From: Pseudomonas sp. F(2018)
Lineage (GTDB): Bacteria > Pseudomonadota > Gammaproteobacteria > Pseudomonadales > Pseudomonadaceae
Length of the DNA stretch: 64,000 nucleotides
Assembly: GCF_005508865.1 (NCBI RefSeq)
Contig: NZ_SCOM01000001.1
Coordinates: 248,001 to 312,000, forward strand
Direction of reading: 5' to 3'
Below the pieces are notes generated by a model. It saw nothing but the letters and a program-made list of their open reading frames with translations, was not told the DNA's origin and searched no databases. This document shows, one piece after another, positions 23,697 to 32,124 of this stretch. The position numbers and the translations under genes are program-made. Numbering within the stretch: the stretch's first letter is position 1; every line of letters begins with the position of its first letter.

Positions 23697-24791
23697 CTAG
23701 GCGCTCTCTCTGACGATCAACTGGCACTGCAGCAGGTTCAGGCGCTGCAGTTCGCCTTCGGTCTCGACTGCGCCGAGACTCTGCAGCACGCGCAGGGCGG
23801 CGATCTCGCCGATCTCGCGGGCCGGCGGGCGCACGGTGGTCAGGCTGGGCAGCAGCATCTCGGCAAAGGGGTAGTCGCCAAAGCCGATCACCGCGCAGTC
23901 CTCGGGAATCTTCAGACCGGCGCGCTGGCCGGCGAGCAGGCCGCCGGCGGCCAGGTTGTCGTTGGCGAAGACGATGGCATCCGGGCGCGGGCTGCGCTTC
24001 ATCAGCGCGTCCATCGCCTGCTTGCCGGCCTCGAACGGCTTGGCATCCGCCGAGGGGACGAACACCCAGGGCTCCAGGCCGGCCTCGTGCAGCGTGTCGG
24101 CGTAGCCGTCGCGACGCTCCAGGGCGCTGAGGTCGCCGGCGGCGCTGTTCTGTACGAAGGCGATGCGCCGGTAGCCCTGCTTCAGCAGGTGGCGGGTGGC
24201 GGTCACGCCCACTTCGTAGTGGAGGAAGCCGACCTGCAGCGGAGCGCGCTCGGGGCGGTAGTCCCAGATCTCCACCACCGGGATATCGGCGTCGGCCAGC
24301 AGCTTTTCGGTACCGGCGCTGTGGAAGTGACTGGTGACCACCAGCGCCGCCGGCGACCAGCCGAGGAAGGCGCGCACGGCTCTCTCTTCCTGCTCCTCGG
24401 AGAAGTAGCTGGAGGCCAGCAGCAGCTGGTAGCCGTGCCTGGCCAGGGTGTCGCTGAAGCCCTGGATGGTGGCGGCGAAGATCGGTCCGGAGATGTTCGG
24501 GATGACCATGCCGACGATGCGTCCGCGTGCCGAGGCCAGGCCGCCGGCGACCAGATTGGGCACGTAGCCAAGTTCGGTCACCACCGCCTGGATGCGCTCG
24601 CGCAGCTCGCCGGAAACCTGCTCCGGCTGGTTGAAGAAGCGCGACACGCTGATGGCCGAAACGCCGGCCTGCTCGGCCACCTGGCTGAGGGTGACGCGTC
24701 CTGCGCCACGGCGCTTGCGGGGGGAATCCTTGCTGCTGCTCACGACGGTGATGGTCCGTTCGAGGGTCGGAAGGCAGCCACCATACTGCAT
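23697..24791 (-). CDS. LacI-family transcriptional regulator
   Basis: 364 residues if started at ATG 24791, about 348 if started at GTG 24743; neither has a good ribosome-binding site. The headpiece VTLSQVAEQAGVSAISVSRFFNQPEQVSGELRERI is complete, with the hinge helix PNLVAGGLAS, followed by a periplasmic-binding-protein-like effector domain (GMVIPNISGPIFAATIQGF...). The family usually answers to sugars or sugar acids. It diverges from a TonB-dependent receptor; two perfect operators lie in the 235-base gap, and one of them directly abuts ATG 24791, so self-repression is likely. That overlap leaves no room for a ribosome-binding site for this ATG, which argues for the later start or a leaderless message. 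Confidence 0.9.
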   Translation of the reverse strand: MQYGGCLPTLERTITVVSSSKDSPRKRRGAGRVTLSQVAEQAGVSAISVSRFFNQPEQVSGELRERIQAVVTELGYVPNLVAGGLASARGRIVGMVIPNISGPIFAATIQGFSDTLARHGYQLLLASSYFSEEQEERAVRAFLGWSPAALVVTSHFHSAGTEKLLADADIPVVEIWDYRPERAPLQVGFLHYEVGVTATRHLLKQGYRRIAFVQNSAAGDLSALERRDGYADTLHEAGLEPWVFVPSADAKPFEAGKQAMDALMKRSPRPDAIVFANDNLAAGGLLAGQRAGLKIPEDCAVIGFGDYPFAEMLLPSLTTVRPPAREIGEIAALRVLQSLGAVETEGELQRLNLLQCQLIVRESA

Positions 24792-24808
24792 TTGTTAGCG
24801 CTAACAAA
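24791..24808. promoter_or_regulatory. LacI-type operator 1
   Basis: Perfect 18-bp palindrome TTTGTTAGCGCTAACAAA with the central CG typical of LacI/GalR-family operators. It touches the presumed ATG of the lacI-type gene. The inner 14 bases recur exactly at 24904-24917. Confidence 0.85.
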
Positions 24809-24903
24809 GGCTTGCGAGCGGTGGCGGTGAAAATCTACTTATGGAATATAAAAGTAATTTTTAATTATTTGACGCTCTATAAATTCCGCTCCGATACTGT
24901 CGA

Positions 24904-24917
24904 TGTTAGCGCTAACA
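24904..24917. promoter_or_regulatory. LacI-type operator 2
   Basis: Perfect palindrome TGTTAGCGCTAACA, identical to the core of operator 1 and 111 bp from it centre to centre. It lies 110 bases before the start codon of the TonB receptor at 25027 and just downstream of an AT-rich stretch (24839-24890) that probably holds the receptor promoter. Confidence 0.85.
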
Positions 24918-25026
24918 AGGCGCACGCCGACCTTCACTGCCACTCGCACGAGCGAGACCAGACCGGTTACGGCGACCGAGAAAGCCCATAGCGGGCTCCG
25001 TCTGGTTCAACAGGGCAGAGAAGTAG

Positions 25027-27243
25027 ATGCATACCCAGAATTCCCAGGTTTCCCCATTCCGCCTGCGCCGCACGCCGCTGGCCAGTGCCGTGCTGCTGGC
25101 CGTGCTCGGCCAGCCGGCGTTCGCCGCCGAGGCGCCGGCCACCGAGCAGACCGCCACGCTCGGCACCGTGACGGTGACCGCCACCCGCCGCGAGGCTTCG
25201 CTGCAGGAAGTGCCGGTGGCCGTGTCGGTGATCGACGGCGAGCAGCTCGAGCGCGGCAACCGCAACAACGTCGCCGCCATCGTCCAGGAGGTGCCGACCC
25301 TGAACTACCGCGCCGGCGCCTCGAACAAGGACACCTCGCTGTTCATCCGCGGCGTGGGCACCATCTCCACTTCGCCGGGCGTCGAGCCGACCGTGGCCAC
25401 CGTGGTCGACGGCGTGGTGTTCGGCCGCCCCGGCCAGTCCACCCTGGACCTGCTCGACCTGCAGCGCATCGAAGTGCTGCGCGGCCCGCAGGGCACCCTG
25501 TTCGGCAAGAACGCCTCGGCCGGCGTGCTCAACGTGATCAGCAAGGACGCGCCGGAAGAGACCAGCGGCTACGTCGACTACTCGCACTTCGGCGGCGGCA
25601 ACGAGAACCGCCTGCGCTTCGGCCTCGGCGGGCGCCTGACCGACAGCCTCAAGGGCTCGCTGAGCACCCTGTGGGGCGACTACGACGGCAACGTCGAGAA
25701 CGTCTACAACGGCCACGACGTCAACGGTTACGAGCGCAAGGGCGTGCGCGGCAAGCTGGAGTTCGAGCCGAACGAGGACTTCAAATTCACCCTGATCGGC
25801 GACTACATGGACGGCGAGGACACCCTGCCCAGCGGGGTCGTCACCTCGGCCAACGCAGCGTTCGCCACCCAGCTGCGGCCGGTGACGCCGAGCAAGCACA
25901 ACCGCGACATCAACAGCGACTACAAGACCCACGTCGAGGACACCAACACCGGCCTGTCCGGCCAGGCCGATTGGAAGCTGGGCGACTTCACCCTGACCTC
26001 GATCACCGCCTGGCGCGGCTGGGACAATACCCAGTACCAGGACGGCGACCGTCGCGCCCTGCTGCCGCTGACCGCCTCCCACGACAAGGGCGAGGTGGAC
26101 TATGACCAGTACTCTCAGGAGTTCCGTCTGACCTCGCCCAAGGGCGAGTTCAACGAATACGTGCTCGGCGCCTACTACTTCCACGGCAAGTCCGACGAGA
26201 TCTACCAGCGCTGGTCGACCAATGCCGGCGTGCTCAACCAGGGCCGCGCCGACTACAGCGTGACCAACGACAGCGTGGCCCTGTTCGGCGAGAACACCTT
26301 CAACTTCACCGACGACTTCCGCGCGCTGCTCGGCCTGCGCTGGACCCACGACGACCTGGAATACGACCATCGCCGCGTGTCCACCTCGGCCACCGCGGTC
26401 ACCGGCATCCAGCCGTCGACCAGCAGCGAAGGCTCGGTGGATGAGGACGGCTTCAGCGGCCGCACCGGCCTGCAGTACGACTTCACCGACAACCTCACCG
26501 GTTACCTGACCTACTCGCGCGGCTACAAGGGCCCGGCCTACAACACTTTCTTCAACATGCAGCCGCGCGACACCGAGGCGCTCAAGCCGGAGACCTCCGA
26601 CTCCTACGAGCTGGGCCTCAAGAGCACGGCGTGGGACAACCGCCTGACCGCCAACCTGGCCGTGTTCCACACCGACTACGACGACTACCAGGCCAACTTC
26701 TTCGACACCGTGGCCAACCAGGTGGTGACCCGCCTGATCAACGCCGGCAGCGTGAAGACCCAGGGCATCGAGCTGGACGCCAGCCTGCAGGCCACCCGCC
26801 AGCTCAAGCTGTCGGCGTCGCTGGCCTACACCAAGGCCCGCGTCGACCACTTCAACTGCCCGCCGGGCGCCGCCGCCACCTGCGACATCGACGGCGGCCG
26901 CCTGCCGTTCACCCCGGACTGGAAGAGCTACGTGCGCGCCGACTACAGCATCCCGCTGGACAACGGCCTGGATGTGGAGCTCTCCACCGACTACAGCTGG
27001 CAGGACGAGGTGCAGTTCAGCCTCGACCAGAACCCGGACACGGTGCAGGGCGCCTACGGCATCTGGAACGCCAGCATCGCCCTGGCCGACTACAACGACG
27101 GCTGGCGCGTGGCCCTGCTCGGCAAGAACCTCGCCGACAAGTCCTACGCCCAGTCCCTGGCCAGCGGCGGCACCTACATCTATCGCGCGGTGCCGCGTGA
27201 CGACCAGCGCTACTTCGGCGTGCAGCTGCGCAAGGACTTTTAA
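25027..27243 (+). CDS. TonB-dependent outer-membrane receptor under LacI-type control
   Basis: 738 residues. The signal peptide ends near residue 36 (PLASAVLLAVLGQPAFAAEAP). A TonB-box-like segment GTVTVTATRR (about 46-55) precedes the plug, which runs to IEVLRGPQGTLFGKNASAGVLNVISK (about residues 150-175). The barrel closes with the terminal aromatic residue (VQLRKDF). Control by a divergent LacI-family gene with two operators suggests a sugar-like or otherwise small organic ligand rather than an iron-siderophore. Downstream on the same strand are an FMN monooxygenase, an aldo/keto reductase and a binding protein. The two receptors of this window are of the same broad type but clearly distinct. 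Confidence 0.9.
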   Translation: MHTQNSQVSPFRLRRTPLASAVLLAVLGQPAFAAEAPATEQTATLGTVTVTATRREASLQEVPVAVSVIDGEQLERGNRNNVAAIVQEVPTLNYRAGASNKDTSLFIRGVGTISTSPGVEPTVATVVDGVVFGRPGQSTLDLLDLQRIEVLRGPQGTLFGKNASAGVLNVISKDAPEETSGYVDYSHFGGGNENRLRFGLGGRLTDSLKGSLSTLWGDYDGNVENVYNGHDVNGYERKGVRGKLEFEPNEDFKFTLIGDYMDGEDTLPSGVVTSANAAFATQLRPVTPSKHNRDINSDYKTHVEDTNTGLSGQADWKLGDFTLTSITAWRGWDNTQYQDGDRRALLPLTASHDKGEVDYDQYSQEFRLTSPKGEFNEYVLGAYYFHGKSDEIYQRWSTNAGVLNQGRADYSVTNDSVALFGENTFNFTDDFRALLGLRWTHDDLEYDHRRVSTSATAVTGIQPSTSSEGSVDEDGFSGRTGLQYDFTDNLTGYLTYSRGYKGPAYNTFFNMQPRDTEALKPETSDSYELGLKSTAWDNRLTANLAVFHTDYDDYQANFFDTVANQVVTRLINAGSVKTQGIELDASLQATRQLKLSASLAYTKARVDHFNCPPGAAATCDIDGGRLPFTPDWKSYVRADYSIPLDNGLDVELSTDYSWQDEVQFSLDQNPDTVQGAYGIWNASIALADYNDGWRVALLGKNLADKSYAQSLASGGTYIYRAVPRDDQRYFGVQLRKDF

Positions 27244-27254
27244 GTGCCCGTCGA

Positions 27255-27333
27255 CGATGGCGATGTAGCCCGGACTTCCGTCCGGGTGGGGCTGCCCCGT
27301 GTGTCCCCGGACGCCCGGGCTACCGGCGATGCC
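27255..27333. repeat. REP-like palindrome after the TonB receptor
   Basis: Inverted arms GTAGCCCGG (27265-27273) and CCGGGCTAC (27315-27323), with partly paired flanks (GGCGATG on the left, CGGCGATG reversed on the right). Sequences of this form are common intergenic repeats in Pseudomonas. It lies 12-90 bases after the receptor stop and separates it from the monooxygenase gene. Confidence 0.65.
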
Positions 27334-27497
27334 TCTCACATCGTTGCGTACTGGCGCGATTACCACCTAGGTCGGGTGCAACCCGCGGCTTCGGCCACGC
27401 GGTTTTCACCCGCCCTGCACAGAAATCCCGGCGTGCAGACCCACCCGAGCCACCGCAGAGCGGCCGGGTGGCTTTCCGTCCCAGTAGGTAACTCCTT

Positions 27498-28826
27498 ATG
27501 AGCCAAGCCCAACGTCAACTCAGCCTCGGCGCCTTTCTCATGGCCGGCGGCCACCACATCGCCGCCTGGCGCCATCCGGACGTAGCGTCGGACCCGCTGG
27601 ATTTCAGCCAATACAAACGCGCCGCGCAGATCGCCGAGGCGGCCAGGTTCGACGCCATTTTCGTCGCCGACAGCGTGGCCGCGTCCACCGATGCCATCGC
27701 CAGCCACACCTCGCGCTCGGTGTACTTCGAGCCGCTGACCCTGCTCTCGGCGCTGTCCGCCATCACCGAGCGCATCGGCCTGGTGAGCACGGTGACCACC
27801 AGCTACAACGAGCCGTACCACGTGGCGCGCAAGTTCGCCTCGCTGGACCACCTCTCCGGCGGCCGCGCCGGCTGGAACCTGGTGACCTCGGACGCCGCCG
27901 CCGAGGCCTTCAACTTCGGCCGTGACGCGCACATCCCGCACGCCGAGCGCTACTCGCGGGCCCGCGAATTCCACCAGGTGGTGCGCGGCCTGTGGGACAG
28001 CTGGGCGGACGACGCCTTCGTCCACGACCAGGCCAGCGGCCAGTTCTACGACCCGGCCAAGCTGAAGGTGTTGAACCACCACGGCGAGCACTTCCGCGTG
28101 CAGGGTCCGCTCAATGTCGCCCGTTCGCCCCAGGGGCGGCCGGTGGTGGTGCAGGCCGGTTCCTCGGAGACCGGTCGCGAGCTGGCTGCCGAGACCGCCG
28201 AGGTGGTGTTCACCGCGCAGACTTCGCTGGCCAAGGCCCAGGCCTTCTACGCCGACCTCAAGGGCCGCCTGGCCAAGTACGGGCGCGGCGAGGACGAGCT
28301 GAAGATCATGCCCGGCGTGTTCGTCGTGGTCGGCGCCAGCGAGGCCGAGGCCCGCGAGAAGTTCGAGCAGTTCCAGGAGCTGGTCGAGCCGGAAGTGGGT
28401 GTGGCCCTGCTCGGGCGCATGCTCGGCAATTTCGACCTGTCCGGCTACCCACTGGACGGCCCGCTGCCGGAACTGCCGCTGACCGAGAACGGCCAGCAGA
28501 GCCGACAGAGGCTGCTCACCGAACTGGCCGGCAGCGAGCAGCTGACCCTGGCCCAACTCGGCCGGCGCATCGCCGGTGGGCGTGGCCACCACAGCCTGAT
28601 CGGTACGCCGACGCAGATCGCCGACGAGCTGCAGGCCTGGTTCGAGGGCCGTGGCGCCGACGGCTTCAACGTGCTGGTGCCGCACCTGCCGCTGGGCCTG
28701 GAGGACGTCGCCACCCAGGTGGTGCCCGAGCTGCAACGTCGTGGTCTGTTCCGCACCGAGTACCGTGGCCGCACCCTGCGCGAGCACCTTGGCCTGCCGT
28801 ATCCGCGCAATCCCTTCTTCACCTGA
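27498..28826 (+). CDS. FMN-dependent monooxygenase of the NtaA/SnaA/DszA (LLM) family
   Basis: 442 residues, the length of the NtaA/SnaA/DszA subgroup (longer than SsuD). Family blocks: RAAQIAEAARFDAIFVADS, FEPLTLLSALSAITERIGLVSTVTTSYNEPYHVARKFASLDHLSGGRAGWNLVTS, and RPVVVQAGSSETGRELAAETAEVVFTAQ. These enzymes use FMNH2 from a separate reductase and O2 to oxidise C-N, C-S or cyclic substrates; none of that reductase is encoded nearby. In this setting (organosulfur genes, SsuA-like binding protein downstream) oxidative C-S cleavage is the favoured guess. Start ATG 27498. Confidence 0.87.
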   Translation: MSQAQRQLSLGAFLMAGGHHIAAWRHPDVASDPLDFSQYKRAAQIAEAARFDAIFVADSVAASTDAIASHTSRSVYFEPLTLLSALSAITERIGLVSTVTTSYNEPYHVARKFASLDHLSGGRAGWNLVTSDAAAEAFNFGRDAHIPHAERYSRAREFHQVVRGLWDSWADDAFVHDQASGQFYDPAKLKVLNHHGEHFRVQGPLNVARSPQGRPVVVQAGSSETGRELAAETAEVVFTAQTSLAKAQAFYADLKGRLAKYGRGEDELKIMPGVFVVVGASEAEAREKFEQFQELVEPEVGVALLGRMLGNFDLSGYPLDGPLPELPLTENGQQSRQRLLTELAGSEQLTLAQLGRRIAGGRGHHSLIGTPTQIADELQAWFEGRGADGFNVLVPHLPLGLEDVATQVVPELQRRGLFRTEYRGRTLREHLGLPYPRNPFFT

Positions 28827-28838
28827 CGCCAAACAACT

Positions 28839-28940
28839 CCCTCTCCCCTTGGGAGAGGGTTGGGGTGAGGGTGCTATGAGCGACGCGGAGCCGCCTGGAA
28901 GCCCCTCACCCCCGGCCCCTTTCCCGCAGGAGAGGGGAGA
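28839..28940. repeat. Palindromic CCCTCTCCC/GGGAGAGGG element
   Basis: An inner palindrome at 28839-28859 (CCCTCTCCCC and GGGAGAGGG) is followed by a GGTTGGGGTGAGGG strand whose complement CCCCTCACCCCC occurs at 28902-28913, then TTTCCCGCAGGAGAGGGGA. A shorter copy of the inner palindrome is at 44029-44051. It lies between the monooxygenase and aldo/keto reductase genes and could split their expression. Such elements are frequent between genes in Pseudomonas and other proteobacteria. Confidence 0.6.
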
Positions 28941-28968
28941 CCGCACACCGATACGCAAGGATTCCCCC

Positions 28969-30009
28969 ATGAGCTACATCCCCGCCGCCAACCGCTACCA
29001 ACGCATTCCCTATCGCAGCGTCGGCCGCAGTGGTCTGCTGTTGCCGGCCCTGTCCCTGGGCCTGTGGCACAACTTCGGTGATGCCACGCCGATCAATACC
29101 CAGCGCGCGCTGCTGCGCACCGCCTTCGACCTGGGCATCACCCACTTCGACCTGGCCAACAACTACGGCCCGCCCTATGGCAGCGCCGAGAGCAACTTCG
29201 GCCGCCTGCTGCAGGAAGACTTCAAGGCCCACCGCGACGAGCTGATCATCTCCACCAAGGCCGGCTGGGACATGTGGCCGGGGCCGTACGGGCAGGGCGG
29301 CAGCTCACGCAAATACCTGATCTCCAGCCTCGACCAGAGCCTGCAGCGCCTGGGCCTGGACTACGTGGACATCTTCTACTCGCACCGTTTCGACGCCGAC
29401 ACGCCGCTGGAGGAGACCGCCATCGCCCTGGCCGACATCGTCCGCCAGGGCAAGGCGCTGTATGTCGGCATCTCCTCCTACTCGGCGGGCAAGACCCGCG
29501 AGATCGCCGCGCTGCTGCGCGAGCTGAAGGTGCCGCTGCTGATCCACCAGCCGGCCTACAACCTGTTGAACCGCTGGATCGAGAAGGACCTGCTCGACGC
29601 CACCGATGAGCTGGGCGCCGGCGTCATCGTGTTCACCGCGCTGGCCCAGGGCCTGCTCAGCGACAAGTATCTCAATGGCATCCCGCAGGACGCGCGGGTC
29701 AACCGCCCGGGCGGCGCCTCGCTGCGCCCCGAGCACCTGTCCGAGGCCAACATCGCCCGCGCCCGTGCGCTCAACGAGATCGCCGCGCGCCGTGGGCAGA
29801 GTCTGGCGCAACTGGCGCTGGCCTGGACCCTGCGCGATGCGCGGGTCAGCTCGGCGCTGATCGGCGCCAGCAATCCTGCGCAGATCGTCGAGAACGTCGC
29901 CGCGCTGGACAACTTGGCCTTCAGCGCCGAGGAGCTGGCCGAGATCGACCGCTATGCGGTGGAGGGCGGTATCAACCTCTGGGAAAAACCGTCCACCGAC
30001 TGGGAGTGA
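28969..30009 (+). CDS. Aldo/keto reductase (YghZ/GPR-like, AKR14-type)
   Basis: 346 residues from ATG 28969, the same length as E. coli YghZ (L-glyceraldehyde-3-phosphate/methylglyoxal reductase). Catalytic-core features are visible: HFDLANNYGPPYGSAE (Asp and Tyr of the tetrad), IISTKAGW (Lys), DIFYSHRFD (His), and LSDKYLNGIP / SSALIGASNPAQIVENV for NADPH binding. An upstream extension of the same frame to 28651 overlaps the monooxygenase and is not real. It follows the monooxygenase on the same strand and its stop is three bases from the next start, so it is co-transcribed with the binding-protein gene. Substrate unknown; an aldehyde released by the oxygenase would fit. Confidence 0.85.
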   Translation: MSYIPAANRYQRIPYRSVGRSGLLLPALSLGLWHNFGDATPINTQRALLRTAFDLGITHFDLANNYGPPYGSAESNFGRLLQEDFKAHRDELIISTKAGWDMWPGPYGQGGSSRKYLISSLDQSLQRLGLDYVDIFYSHRFDADTPLEETAIALADIVRQGKALYVGISSYSAGKTREIAALLRELKVPLLIHQPAYNLLNRWIEKDLLDATDELGAGVIVFTALAQGLLSDKYLNGIPQDARVNRPGGASLRPEHLSEANIARARALNEIAARRGQSLAQLALAWTLRDARVSSALIGASNPAQIVENVAALDNLAFSAEELAEIDRYAVEGGINLWEKPSTDWE

Positions 30010-30011
30010 GC

Positions 30012-30968
30012 ATGAACAGCATTCGATTCGGCGCCGCCTTGCTGGCGCTGCTGGCCTTCTCCGGCCTGGCCCGTGCGGCCGACCCCGAGGTATTGCGCAT
30101 CGGCTTCCAGAAAGGCTCCACCAGCCTGGTGCTGGCCAAGGAGCACGGCATGCTGGAGAAGCGCTTCCCTGACGTGCGCGTGCAGTGGATCGAGTTTCCC
30201 GCCGGCCCGCAGATGCTCGAGGCGCTGAACATCGGCAGCCTGGATGTCGGCTCCACCGGCGATATCCCGCCGCTGTTCGCCCAGGCCGCCGGTGCCGACC
30301 TGCTGTACATCGGCGCCGAGCCGCCCAAGCCGCAGGCCGAGGTGATCCTGGTGGCCAAGGAAAGCCCGCTGCAGTCGGTGGCCGAGCTCAAGGGCAAGCG
30401 CGTGGCGCTGCAGAAGGGCTCCAGCGCGCACAACCTGGTGCTGCGCGCGCTGGCCCGTGAAGGTTTGACGTTCGCCGATATCCAGCCGATCTACCTGCCG
30501 CCGGCCGACGCCCGCGCCGCCTTCGAGCGTGGCGCGGTGGACGCCTGGGCGATCTGGGACCCGTTCTACTCGGCCATCGAGCTGGAAGGTCGCGCGCGCC
30601 TGCTGGTCAACGGCGAGGGCCTCGGCCTGAGCGGGCCCTTCGTGCTGGCGGCGCGGCCGTTCGCCGAGGCCAACCCGCAGTTCCTCCCCGAACTGCTCGC
30701 CGAGCTGAACCGCGCCGAGGCGCTGACCCGCAGCGATGAAGCCGCCAGTATCGCCGTGCTGGCCAGGGTTACCGGCCTCAGTCAGGCGGTGATCGCGCGC
30801 GCCTTCGGCCACCGTCCACCGTCGCCGATCGGCCCGCTGACCAGCGAGATCATCGCCGCGCAGCAGCACACCGCCGACCTGTTCGTGGCCAATCGGCTGC
30901 TGCCCAGGCCGCTGCAGATCCAGTCGGTGATCTGGCGCGCGGCGGGCGCTGGCGCAGTGGAGCAGTGA
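30012..30968 (+). CDS. SsuA-like periplasmic binding protein (aliphatic sulfonate type), orphan
   Basis: 318 residues from ATG 30012, which has GGAG just upstream inside the end of the reductase gene. Signal peptide residues 1-23 (MNSIRFGAALLALLAFSGLARAA). The mature protein matches SsuA: LRIGFQKGSTSLVLAKEHGMLEKRFP, FPAGPQMLEALNIGSLDVGSTGDIPPLFAQAAG, and VDAWAIWDPFYSAIE are hallmarks of sulfonate-binding proteins. No ssuB/ssuC is beside it, so it must share a transporter elsewhere, possibly AtsBC of this window. Confidence 0.88.
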   Translation: MNSIRFGAALLALLAFSGLARAADPEVLRIGFQKGSTSLVLAKEHGMLEKRFPDVRVQWIEFPAGPQMLEALNIGSLDVGSTGDIPPLFAQAAGADLLYIGAEPPKPQAEVILVAKESPLQSVAELKGKRVALQKGSSAHNLVLRALAREGLTFADIQPIYLPPADARAAFERGAVDAWAIWDPFYSAIELEGRARLLVNGEGLGLSGPFVLAARPFAEANPQFLPELLAELNRAEALTRSDEAASIAVLARVTGLSQAVIARAFGHRPPSPIGPLTSEIIAAQQHTADLFVANRLLPRPLQIQSVIWRAAGAGAVEQ

Positions 30969-31271
30969 AACGCTCGAGGCCGAACTGCGGAGGAACTGCT
31001 CTGCCATGGACCTTTCAGGTGTGTTTCGCGGGCGATGCTCTGTAGGCATATTTTTCATGCCTATAGAGCATCAAGGGTTTTTAGTCGTTATGAATCAATG
31101 ACTTATGAATCATATATTCCATTAAGAAATTACAAGTTAATAAAAAGATACTTTCTGAAATAAGCGCGTCATTCAATTATCCAACCCACGTCAGCCGGCC
31201 AGTTCCTGCTAGTCCGGCATGCCACCAAACGCCATCCAGAGCTGGCCCGTGATCCAGGAGCACACTGCCAA
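30969..31271. promoter_or_regulatory. Gap upstream of tonB: hairpin and AT-rich promoter region
   Basis: 303 bases without a gene. A 16-bp inverted repeat (31034-31049 with 31057-31072, one G-T position) forms a strong hairpin that may end the preceding operon. It is followed by an AT-rich stretch, 31080-31160, containing a direct repeat TTATGAATCA at 31088-31097 and 31103-31112, 15 bp apart. A GGAATAT core occurs on the minus strand at 31114-31120. I found no good match to a Fur box here, although other tonB genes often have one. The tonB ribosome-binding site AGGAG lies 11-15 bases before ATG 31272. Confidence 0.45.
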
Positions 31272-32054
31272 ATGGGCAACGTCCTAAAAGCCGACAACCT
31301 GAAGGAAGTGCTGTGGCGCAACCCCGGCGAGGTCCTCGATCTCGGCGTGCAGTTGCGCCAGGCCCTCGACCTGCAGCGCCATGTGCCGCGTCGCGAGCGT
31401 CCCGTGCTGAGCCGCCGCGAGGCCGTGCTGCTGGGTCTGTTCGCCCTGACCCTGCACGGCGCCGTGTTGTACTGGCTGAGCCAGCGCAGCGAGCCGGTGC
31501 TGCCGGAAGTGCCGGTGGTCATCCCGCCGATGACCATCGAATTCGCCGCCCCGCCGCCTCCGCCGGAGCCGGTGATCGAGCCGCCGCCACCGCCGGTGGT
31601 GGAGGAGCTGGCGGTCAAGCCGCCGCCCAAGCCCGAGCCACCCAAGCCGCAGCCGCCGAAACCCAAACCGAAACCCAAGCCGGTGCCGAAACCGGTCGAG
31701 CCGCCACCGCAGCCGCCCAAGGCCGAGACCCCGCCGGCGCCGCAACCGCCCAAGCCGGCTCCGGCCCCGGTGGAAACGCCGCCCTCGGCCAACGCCGCGT
31801 ACCTGAAGAACCCGGCGCCGGAATACCCGAGCCTGGCCCAGCGCCGTGGCTGGGAAGGCACGGTGCTGCTGCGGGTACACGTACAGGCCAACGGCAAGCC
31901 GAGCGAGATTCAGGTGCAGAAGAGCAGCGGCCGCGAGGCCCTCGACGAGGCCGCCATCCGCGCGGTCAAGCGCTGGAGCTTCGTACCGGCCAAGCGTGGC
32001 GACCAGACGATCGCCGGTTGGGTGACCGTGCCACTGGCCTTCCGTTTGAACTGA
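31272..32054 (+). CDS. tonB: Energy transducer TonB
   Basis: 260 residues. A cytoplasmic N-terminal extension of about 48 residues precedes the single membrane helix (EAVLLGLFALTLHGAVLYWLS, about 49-69). A proline-rich spacer of about 100 residues follows, with KP/EP repeats (PPKPEPPKPQPPKPKPKPK). The C-terminal TonB domain is complete (NPAPEYPSLAQRRGWEGTVLLRVHVQANGKPSEIQVQKSSGREALDEAAI). It links inner-membrane proton force to outer-membrane receptors. With exbB and exbD directly downstream it forms a self-contained TonB system. From memory, P. aeruginosa tonB2-exbB1-exbD1 lie close to the ats genes in the same way. Confidence 0.95.
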   Translation: MGNVLKADNLKEVLWRNPGEVLDLGVQLRQALDLQRHVPRRERPVLSRREAVLLGLFALTLHGAVLYWLSQRSEPVLPEVPVVIPPMTIEFAAPPPPPEPVIEPPPPPVVEELAVKPPPKPEPPKPQPPKPKPKPKPVPKPVEPPPQPPKAETPPAPQPPKPAPAPVETPPSANAAYLKNPAPEYPSLAQRRGWEGTVLLRVHVQANGKPSEIQVQKSSGREALDEAAIRAVKRWSFVPAKRGDQTIAGWVTVPLAFRLN

Positions 32055-32124
32055 CTGACCGACCGAAGCGGTGCCCTTTGGCGCCGCCGAACAAGACTGC
32101 AATACGCCCTGCGAGGAACGCGAC

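Noticed and set aside
28651-28968. N-terminal extension of the aldo/keto reductase
   Set aside because: It overlaps the monooxygenase gene and reads through the palindromic repeat; the YghZ-like start is at 28969.
31034-31112. Possible Fur box upstream of tonB
   Set aside because: The AT-rich stretch has a direct repeat and a hairpin, but no 19-bp inverted GATAAT-type match good enough to call.
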